Origin: an uncultured Bacilli bacterium
GTDB lineage: Bacteria > Bacillota_I > Bacilli_A > RF39 > UBA660
Length of the DNA stretch: 16,384 nt
Reading direction: 5' to 3'
Assembly (NCBI GenBank): GCA_947631525.1
Contig: CANRLQ010000012.1
Location: forward strand, 1 to 16,384
The position numbers and the translations under genes were made by a program. Positions 6,621 through 12,368 of this stretch are shown piece by piece (the stretch's first letter is position 1; every line of letters begins with the position of its first letter). The notes below the pieces were generated by a model. It was not told the origin of the DNA and did not search any database. It saw nothing but the letters and a program-made list of their open reading frames with translations.

Positions 6621-7541
6621 TTATCTTTCTTCATTTATTTTTTCTAATTTTTCTTTTAATTTTTTTATTTTGTTCAAACGATGGTATAAACCTGATTTTG
6701 TAATATTATTACCCGTTTCAATTGATATTATTTCACTCAATTCTATTAGTGATGCTTCTGGATATTTTTTTCTATATATAGCTACTTCTTTTATTTTGTC
6801 ATCTAATAATTCAAAAGCATCACTATCTTCTATTATTTTTATTTCTTTTAATTGTTTATTAGCTGTTGAGATTATTTTATCAACATTGGCTTGTTCACAA
6901 TTATTTAATCTATTTGTCATATTTTTATGATCACGATATATTCTAATATCTTCATAATAAAATACTGCATTATAAGCATTTATTATTCTTAGAAAATCAC
7001 TTATTTTTTCGGCTTCTTTTATATATATAATATATTTATTATCTCTCTTTAATACTTTGCTATTTAATCTAAATTCATTTAATAAATTTGATATAAATGA
7101 AGCGTATTCTTTATTATCAACAGAAAATTCTAAATGATATCTTGCTGTTTTTGGATCATTTATACTTCCTGTTGATAAAAAAAGACCTCTTAAATATGAT
7201 TTTTTTAATTCCTGATCATCATAAATATATTCTTTTGGAATATTACTATTTAAATCTAAATCATCTTTTATTTTTTCTATATTATGATTTATTTCAATTA
7301 TGTATATATAATTTTTGTTGAAATTATAACCTTTTCTAACTATTATTTTAGGTGTTATTTGATAAAGTTTTTTGATTAAATTAAATATTCTTCTTGTTAC
7401 ACTAGAATTTTCACTAGTTATTCTTATATTTTTATCTATTACACCAATATTTCTAATAATAGATGACAGTTCAGTTATTAATTCTACTTCATTTAATTCT
7501 AATTTTGATACTTCATTTTTTACTATACTTGTAAACGACAT
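6621..7541 (-). CDS. whiA: WhiA-family DNA-binding regulator
   Basis: WhiA proteins join a degenerate LAGLIDADG homing-endonuclease-like domain to a C-terminal helix-turn-helix. In Streptomyces WhiA is a sporulation transcription factor with WhiB; in Bacillus subtilis it affects cell division, chromosome segregation and central metabolism, apparently without classical regulation. The 306-residue protein fits the family (about 315). The N-terminus MSFTSIVKNEVSKLE is characteristic. LRGLFLSTGSINDP near residues 129-142 corresponds to the endonuclease-like core, and the HTH lies at about 260-295 (LIELSEIISIETG then SGLYHRLNKIKKL). Its ribosome site AAGGTGAT contains the yvcK stop codon, so translation is coupled; yvcK-whiA adjacency is typical of Firmicutes. 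A terminator follows. Confidence 0.95.
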   Translation of the reverse strand: MSFTSIVKNEVSKLELNEVELITELSSIIRNIGVIDKNIRITSENSSVTRRIFNLIKKLYQITPKIIVRKGYNFNKNYIYIIEINHNIEKIKDDLDLNSNIPKEYIYDDQELKKSYLRGLFLSTGSINDPKTARYHLEFSVDNKEYASFISNLLNEFRLNSKVLKRDNKYIIYIKEAEKISDFLRIINAYNAVFYYEDIRIYRDHKNMTNRLNNCEQANVDKIISTANKQLKEIKIIEDSDAFELLDDKIKEVAIYRKKYPEASLIELSEIISIETGNNITKSGLYHRLNKIKKLKEKLEKINEER

Positions 7542-7545
7542 ATTA

Positions 7546-8490
7546 TCACCTTACTATATATGAATAAATATCTAAAGCTAATTTATCTACATTGTGTCTT
7601 ATTAATTCATCCTTTATTGTTACATAATTGTTTTCAATTATTTCTACATTCATATTTTCTATTTCTTCTTTATCTAAAATTACGGGATCTTTTTGTTCTA
7701 AACTCGAATATTTTTTAACCATTTCTTTACTAATTATTCCTGAGTTAGCTAATACTACATCAATTTTATGTTTACCTAAATATTGATTAATTATTTTTAT
7801 ATGATCACTTGTTTTAAAATTATCTGTTTCTCCTGGTTGAGTTACCATATTACATATATACATTATTTTCTTATTTGTTTTATCCAGTTGTTTTATAACA
7901 TCTCTACATATTAAATTAGGAATTATACTTGTATAAATACTCCCCATACTTAATATTAATAAATCTGCTTCTTCTATTTTTTTTAAGACCTTTTTATTTA
8001 TTAATGGTTCTTCTTTATAATAAACTTGTTCAATTGTTTTATCACATTCAGTTATATTATGTTCTCCTTCGATGATCGTCCCATCTTTCATTTTTCCAAC
8101 TAATGTTACATCATCTTCGGTTAGAGGTAAAACTTTTCCTTTTAAATTTAAAATTTTCCCTAATGATTCTATTCCTTCACTCATTGTTCCTGTTATATTT
8201 TTTAAAGCTGTAAGTAATAAATTACCTATTGTATGTCCATCTAAATCACTCGTTGTATTAAAGCGATAATTTAATAATTTTTCTACTAATGGCTCTGTTT
8301 CTGATAATGATATTAAAACTTTTCTTATATCTCCCATAGCAGGTATTCCAAATTCTTTCCTCAATCTTCCTGTACTTTTTCCATCATCACAAACGGATAC
8401 GATAGCTGTTATTTCAACTGGTAATTTTTTAAGTCCTGTTAATAGTGTAGACATTCCTGTACCGCCACCTAATATAACAACTTTTTTCAT
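7546..8490 (-). CDS. yvcK: YvcK/CofD-like UDP-sugar-binding factor
   Basis: Member of the YvcK (gluconeogenesis factor, CofD-like) family. In Bacillus subtilis YvcK is needed for growth on gluconeogenic carbon sources and for correct localisation of the penicillin-binding protein PBP1, and it binds UDP-activated sugars. The 314-residue length fits. Visible motifs are the N-terminal nucleotide-binding loop GGGTGMSTLLTGLKK (8-22), the VCDDGKSTGRLR block (33-44) and GIPAMGDIRK (48-57), then NLICRDV and YICNMVTQPGETD, where the family binds its ligand. It is translationally coupled to whiA downstream. rapZ (yvcJ), which normally precedes yvcK in Firmicutes, is missing; lgt is the upstream neighbour instead, 61 bp away. 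A TATACT element about 20 bases before the ATG could be a -10 box, but no good -35 was found. Confidence 0.93.
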   Translation of the reverse strand: MKKVVILGGGTGMSTLLTGLKKLPVEITAIVSVCDDGKSTGRLRKEFGIPAMGDIRKVLISLSETEPLVEKLLNYRFNTTSDLDGHTIGNLLLTALKNITGTMSEGIESLGKILNLKGKVLPLTEDDVTLVGKMKDGTIIEGEHNITECDKTIEQVYYKEEPLINKKVLKKIEEADLLILSMGSIYTSIIPNLICRDVIKQLDKTNKKIMYICNMVTQPGETDNFKTSDHIKIINQYLGKHKIDVVLANSGIISKEMVKKYSSLEQKDPVILDKEEIENMNVEIIENNYVTIKDELIRHNVDKLALDIYSYIVR

Positions 8491-8551
8491 TTAATCACCA
8501 ATACTAGTATACTAAATAGAATAATTTTTAAAACTTATATTAATTGATAAA

Positions 8552-9328
8552 TTAACAATTGTTTAATTTTTTCTGTTTTGCTCGAATCAGTAAAAATATA
8601 CCACACAATACCATTACTATTGATACTATTTGAGCTATTTTTAAATTAAAGAACATTAAACTATCTGTTCTAAGTCCTTCTATTAAAAATCTACCTATAC
8701 CATACCATATTAAATAAAATGCTGATAAGTAACCTATTTTATTATTTTTATTTTTTCTAATTATTAACATTATGATTAGACCTATTAAATTCCATAATGA
8801 TTCATATAGGAATGTTGGATGATAGTAAGCTCCATTAATAAACATGCCATTAATAATAAATTTGGGAATATGTATAGAATTTAGAAAACTTAAAGTTGTT
8901 TCTGGACCATAAGCTTCGGAATTCATAAAATTTCCCCATCGACCCATTATTTGTCCTAAAATTAAACTTATCACTAAAATATCTGTTAATTTAAATAATT
9001 TAACATTATGTTTTTTTGTATAATAAACTATGAAAATAAAAGCTGAGATTACACCTCCATGGATAGCAAGTCCACCTTCCCATACTTTTAACATTTCTAC
9101 TGGATCTTGTAAATAGTAATCTAAGTTAAATAAAATATAATATAATCTAGCTCCTACTAAACATATTGGTATCATATAGAAAAATAAATTAATCATAAAT
9201 TCTTCTGATATATCTTGTTTTTTTGCTTCTTTTAGTGCTAGAAAACATCCTAAAATAAAAGCTATAAATAATATAAAAGAATACCAATATATTTGAATAT
9301 TACCTATTTGTATTAATATTGGATTCAT
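8552..9328 (-). CDS. lgt: Phosphatidylglycerol-prolipoprotein diacylglyceryl transferase
   Basis: Integral membrane enzyme that moves diacylglycerol from phosphatidylglycerol to the lipobox cysteine of prolipoproteins, the first step of lipoprotein maturation. The 258-residue protein has about seven hydrophobic segments. The Lgt signature GRWGNFMNSEAYG is at 129-141. WEGGLAIHGG (83-92, with the conserved His90) and the C-terminal YGIGRFLIEGLRTD block are also present; Arg and Asn of the signature are needed in characterised enzymes. The start ATG is preceded by AGGAGG and overlaps the yvlD stop (ATGA), indicating coupling. The yvlD-lgt link is seen in other Firmicutes, usually with hprK in between, which is absent here. 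Confidence 0.96.
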   Translation of the reverse strand: MNPILIQIGNIQIYWYSFILFIAFILGCFLALKEAKKQDISEEFMINLFFYMIPICLVGARLYYILFNLDYYLQDPVEMLKVWEGGLAIHGGVISAFIFIVYYTKKHNVKLFKLTDILVISLILGQIMGRWGNFMNSEAYGPETTLSFLNSIHIPKFIINGMFINGAYYHPTFLYESLWNLIGLIIMLIIRKNKNNKIGYLSAFYLIWYGIGRFLIEGLRTDSLMFFNLKIAQIVSIVMVLCGIFLLIRAKQKKLNNC

Positions 9329-9738
9329 ATATTTTCCCTCCTAATAGCTGGTTTTATTATTACTTCATCCATGATGATATTCATAATTGATATTAGGATT
9401 GCTACTAAGAAAGGATAAAATATTCCTTTTACTGAAAAATGATTATAAAATAATATATCAACTATTTTTAATATAAACACATTAATAAATGGATATGATA
9501 TTCCCAAGGTTAAAGCTGTTATTGGAATTGTTAATTTTATTATAACTGGTTTTATTGTTTTGTTTAATATATATATTACAAAAGAAATTAATAACCCCCA
9601 TATTCCTAAAAAGCTATTATCTATTTGAATTGTATTTTTAAACAACATTGACATTATTACTAATATGAGTGCATAACCAACTATATATATTGATTTTTCT
9701 AATAATTTTAATTGTTTTTTCTTTTTTGATTCTTTCAT
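9325..9738 (-). CDS. YvlD-like small membrane protein (PF04020-type)
   Basis: A 137-residue protein with a very basic N-terminus (MKESKKKKQLK) followed by four hydrophobic segments at about 16-33, 42-58, 68-95 and 106-124. The middle block (LNKTIKPVIIKLTIPITALTLG at about 58-79, then SYPFINVFILKIVDI) is typical of the YvlD family, which databases often label 'phage holin family / 4 TMS'. Its function is unknown; in Bacillus subtilis yvlD belongs to a cell-envelope-stress gene group. No other phage gene is nearby, so the holin label should not be read as prophage. It follows uvrB by 29 bp, has a GGAGG ribosome site, and overlaps lgt by 4 bp. An extended -10 (TGATATAAT) lies in the gap. Confidence 0.8.
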   Translation of the reverse strand: MKESKKKKQLKLLEKSIYIVGYALILVIMSMLFKNTIQIDNSFLGIWGLLISFVIYILNKTIKPVIIKLTIPITALTLGISYPFINVFILKIVDILFYNHFSVKGIFYPFLVAILISIMNIIMDEVIIKPAIRRENI

Positions 9739-9757
9739 ATTATTGCCTCCACATTAT

Positions 9758-9766
9758 ATTATATCA
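9758..9766 (-). promoter_or_regulatory. Possible extended -10 element before yvlD-lgt
   Basis: TGATATAAT fits the TGn-TATAAT extended -10 form and lies between the uvrB stop and the yvlD ribosome site. No good -35 was found. A chance match is easy in DNA this AT-rich. Confidence 0.25.
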
Positions 9767-9767
9767 C

Positions 9768-11729
9768 TTACATATTATTTTTAGGATTTTTCATTTCAAA
9801 TAAAATATCTCTAAGTTCCATAGCTCTTTCAAAATCTAAATTTTGAGCGGCTCTTTTCATTTCTTCTTCAATATTAAACATCATTTTTTCTTTTTCTTTT
9901 TTACTTAATTTTACTTCTGTTTTTTCATCTAGTTCTTTATTATTTGTTATTACTTCTCTAATTTCTTTTATTATTGTTTTTGGTATTATATTATGTTCTT
10001 TATTATAGTTTTCTTGAATTGTCCTTCTTCTTTCTGTTTCTTTTATAGCGTAATTCATTGATTCACTTATTGTATCAGCATACATTATTACTTTACCATT
10101 TTCATTACGAGCTGCTCGACCTATTGTTTGAATTAATGATTTATCACTTCTTAAGAATCCTTGTTTATCAGCATCAAGAATTGCTACTAAACTTACTTCT
10201 GGAATGTCAAGACCTTCTCTAAGTAAATTTATTCCTACTAATACATCATATTTTCCTAGTCTTAAATCTCTTATTATTTTAAGTCTATCAAGTGTTTTTA
10301 CTTCACTATGTAAATAAGCAACTTTTATATCTATTTGTTTTAAATATTGTGTTAATTCTTCTGCCATTCTTATTGTTAAAGTTGTTATTAATACACGCTC
10401 ATTTTTTTCTTTTCTTATATTTATTTGTTCAACTAAGTCATCTATTTGATTTTTTGTTGGTTTTATTTCTATTAATGGATCTAATAATCCTGTTGGTCTT
10501 ATTATTTGTTCAACTATTTCATAATTACATTTTTCTAATTCATAATCACCAGGAGTTGCAGATATACATATCATTTGATTTATTTTATTTTCAAATTCTT
10601 CAAACCTAAGTGGTCTATTATCCATAGCACTTGGTAATCTAAAACCATAATCAACTAATACTTTTTTTCTAGCTTGGTCTCCATTAAACATTCCTCTAAC
10701 TTGTGGTAAAGTCACATGTGATTCATCGACTACTAATAAAAAATCTTCTGGAAAAAAATCTATTAATGTTGTTGGGGTTGCTCCTGGAGGTTTTAAGGCA
10801 ATTTGTCTTGAATAATTTTCTACTCCCCTACATGTTCCTGTTTCTGATAACATTTCTAAATCATAATTAGTTCTTTCTTTTAGTCTTTGATATTCAAGTA
10901 ATTTATTTTCTTTTTCAAAGTATTGTAATTGTTCTTCTAATTCTACTTTAATATTTTCGATTGCTTTTTTTAATTTTTCTTCACTTGTAACAAAATGACT
11001 TGCTGGAAATATAGTAATTGATTTTTTATTGGATAAAATTGAACCTGTTAAAGTATCATATTCATATATTGTTTCTATTTCATCACCAAAAAAGTCTATG
11101 CGTATTCCTTTACCGTGTTGATTTATTGGCATTACTTCTAATATATCGCCTTTTACTCTAAATGTACCTCTTTTTAAATCTAAATTATTTCTTTCATATA
11201 ACATATCAACTAATTTTAACATTACTTCTTCTCTATCAACTATATCACCAACATTTAATGTAATCGTTTTACTTTTATATTCTTCTATTTCACCTATTCC
11301 ATATATACAGGATACTGAAGCAACAACTATCACATCTCTATTATTTAAAAGAGCAGAGGTTGCACTATGTCTTAATTCATCTATTTCATCATTTATCGAT
11401 GCATCTTTTTCTATATAAGTATCTGTCTTTGCCACATATGCCTCTGGTTGATAATAATCATAGTAAGAAACAAAATATTCAACATGATTTTCTGGAAATA
11501 ATTCTTTAAGTTCTGAATAAAGTTGTCCTGCTAGTGTTTTATTATGAGCTAAAACTAAAGTTGGTCTATTAACTTCTTTAATTACATTAGCAATAGTAAA
11601 TGTTTTTCCTGTACCCGTTGCTCCAAGTAAAACTTGATTTTTTTTACCTTTTGCTAATCCTTGTACTAATTTTTCTATAGCTTGTGGTTGATCTCCACTA
11701 GGTTTATATTTTGAATGAATTTTAAACAT
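9768..11729 (-). CDS. uvrB: UvrABC excinuclease subunit B
   Basis: Damage-verifying subunit of nucleotide excision repair: UvrA loads it at lesions, it inserts a beta-hairpin between the strands, and recruits UvrC for incision. The 653-residue protein is full length. Walker A GATGTGKT is at 36-43, the beta-hairpin YYDYYQPEAY at 89-98, the DEAD-like VVDESH at 333-338, and helicase motif VI QTIGRAAR at 534-541. The C-terminal UVR domain, which binds UvrC, is at about 619-648 (AAQNLDFERAMELRD). The ATG has a strong AGGAGG ribosome site 6 bases upstream. uvrA, usually next to it, is not in the window; yvlD follows directly. No Bacillus-type LexA box (GAAC-N4-GTTC) was found upstream, so SOS control is not evident. 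Confidence 0.97.
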   Translation of the reverse strand: MFKIHSKYKPSGDQPQAIEKLVQGLAKGKKNQVLLGATGTGKTFTIANVIKEVNRPTLVLAHNKTLAGQLYSELKELFPENHVEYFVSYYDYYQPEAYVAKTDTYIEKDASINDEIDELRHSATSALLNNRDVIVVASVSCIYGIGEIEEYKSKTITLNVGDIVDREEVMLKLVDMLYERNNLDLKRGTFRVKGDILEVMPINQHGKGIRIDFFGDEIETIYEYDTLTGSILSNKKSITIFPASHFVTSEEKLKKAIENIKVELEEQLQYFEKENKLLEYQRLKERTNYDLEMLSETGTCRGVENYSRQIALKPPGATPTTLIDFFPEDFLLVVDESHVTLPQVRGMFNGDQARKKVLVDYGFRLPSAMDNRPLRFEEFENKINQMICISATPGDYELEKCNYEIVEQIIRPTGLLDPLIEIKPTKNQIDDLVEQINIRKEKNERVLITTLTIRMAEELTQYLKQIDIKVAYLHSEVKTLDRLKIIRDLRLGKYDVLVGINLLREGLDIPEVSLVAILDADKQGFLRSDKSLIQTIGRAARNENGKVIMYADTISESMNYAIKETERRRTIQENYNKEHNIIPKTIIKEIREVITNNKELDEKTEVKLSKKEKEKMMFNIEEEMKRAAQNLDFERAMELRDILFEMKNPKNNM

Positions 11730-11867
11730 ATTCTTCCTCCTTTCTATAATTTATTAGTTTCTCAATTATTCTAAATTTATCGCCAATAATTATTTTTTTT
11801 ATTAGTAGAAAATTTTTATGAAAAAATTAATAACACTAAATAATATTAAATGTCTTTTCGATTATTT

Positions 11868-11896
11868 ATTTTAACATTTTTACCCTAAAAAAACAA
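11868..11896 (-). promoter_or_regulatory. Candidate uvrB promoter with extended -10
   Basis: On the minus strand: -35 TTGTTT (11891-11896, weak), a 17-base spacer, and -10 TAAAAT (11868-11873) preceded by TG one base upstream, forming TGTTAAAAT. It would give a leader of about 130 bases before the uvrB ATG, unlike the very short leaders elsewhere in the window. Confidence 0.35.
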
Positions 11897-12069
11897 GGTA
11901 AATAGAATATCAACTATTTATATTATTTTATCCATTTATATTTTGTCGATACTACTATTTTTTAGAATCTTTATATAACATAATAACTAAGTATTTCAAT
12001 ATACTTCTTGATAAATTTTTAAAATACAATTTTCTTTATATTCCATACTTATTCTTTTATTTATTTATA

Positions 12070-12109
12070 TTAAAAATAAAAGAATACACTTTTTTGTGTA
12101 TACTTTTAT
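12070..12109 (-). terminator. Rho-independent terminator after the noc-like operon
   Basis: On the minus strand ATAAAAGTATACAC, a loop of six A, then GTGTATTCTTTTAT: a 14-bp stem with one mismatch, followed by a T-rich tail (TTTTTAA). It begins 16 bases after the stop codon of the 71-residue gene. The opposite strand also ends T-rich, but there is no plus-strand gene for it to serve. Confidence 0.7.
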
Positions 12110-12124
12110 CTTATAATTTCAATA

Positions 12125-12340
12125 TTATCTTGTCTTTCCATTTTTATTTGATTTATATTCTCTTATTGCCTCTTTTATTCCATCTTCATATCCTTGTAAA
12201 TATTCTTTTACACCGATAGGATCTAATTTATCTAAATTTTCTGGATTTGATGATAAAATTTTTAAAGCTCTTTCTTTTCCATCCATTTTTCCTAAAACAT
12301 ATAATTTTCCTTCATCATTAAATATAATATTATTTTCCAT
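12125..12340 (-). CDS. Small hypothetical protein, 71 residues
   Basis: I do not recognise a family. The protein is soluble and charged, with no signal or membrane segment. It starts MENNIIFNDEGKLYVLGKMD, suggesting a beta-strand pair, then GKERALKILSSNPENLDKLD, and ends in an amphipathic helix (about 42-64, KEYLQGYEDGIKEAIREYK) with a basic tail NKNGKTR. Coding is supported by a strong ribosome site (GGGAGG, 7 bases from the ATG), its place 28 bp after the noc-like gene, ordinary codon use, and a strong terminator right after it. In Bacillus the slot after noc is held by soj (parA); this protein is far too small for that and has no Walker motif. A partner or accessory protein for the chromosome-binding protein is a guess from position only. 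Confidence 0.75.
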   Translation of the reverse strand: MENNIIFNDEGKLYVLGKMDGKERALKILSSNPENLDKLDPIGVKEYLQGYEDGIKEAIREYKSNKNGKTR

Positions 12341-12357
12341 AACAACCTCCCACTTTT

Positions 12358-12366
12358 ATTATAACA
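12358..12366 (-). promoter_or_regulatory. Possible extended -10 element before the 71-residue gene
   Basis: TGTTATAAT fits TGn-TATAAT and sits between the noc-like stop codon and the ribosome site GGGAGG. No good -35 was found. It could give the small gene its own transcript in addition to read-through. Confidence 0.25.
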
Positions 12367-12368
12367 TA

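Larger units (their letters stand above)
11730..12124. other. 395-bp non-coding gap between the 71-residue gene and uvrB
   Basis: The longest gene-free stretch in the window. It holds the terminator hairpin at 12076-12109, the candidate uvrB promoter at 11868-11896, and about 130 bp that would become the uvrB leader. I found no convincing reading frame, tRNA, riboswitch core or LexA box in it. The rest is extremely AT-rich and featureless to the eye. Confidence 0.6.

Noticed and set aside
8540..8570. Palindrome around AAACAATTGTTT at the end of lgt as a terminator
   Set aside because: It has no loop and no following T-run in the direction of transcription; it is more likely a chance AT-rich palindrome.
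9325..9738. Phage holin, hence prophage remnant
   Set aside because: The holin label attaches to the YvlD family by name only; neighbours are housekeeping genes and no other phage feature is present.
10292..10609. Plus-strand open frame of 105 codons inside uvrB
   Set aside because: Its Leu/Phe-rich composition is the reverse-complement shadow of Lys/Glu-rich UvrB codons; it has no ribosome site or family signature.
10711..10726. parS-like or NBS-like site
   Set aside because: The partial palindrome TCACATGTGA lies within uvrB coding sequence and lacks the CACGTG core of parS; no CCCGGG-type Noc site was found in the window by eye.
11730..12124. LexA/SOS box upstream of uvrB
   Set aside because: No GAAC-N4-GTTC or close variant was found in the gap.
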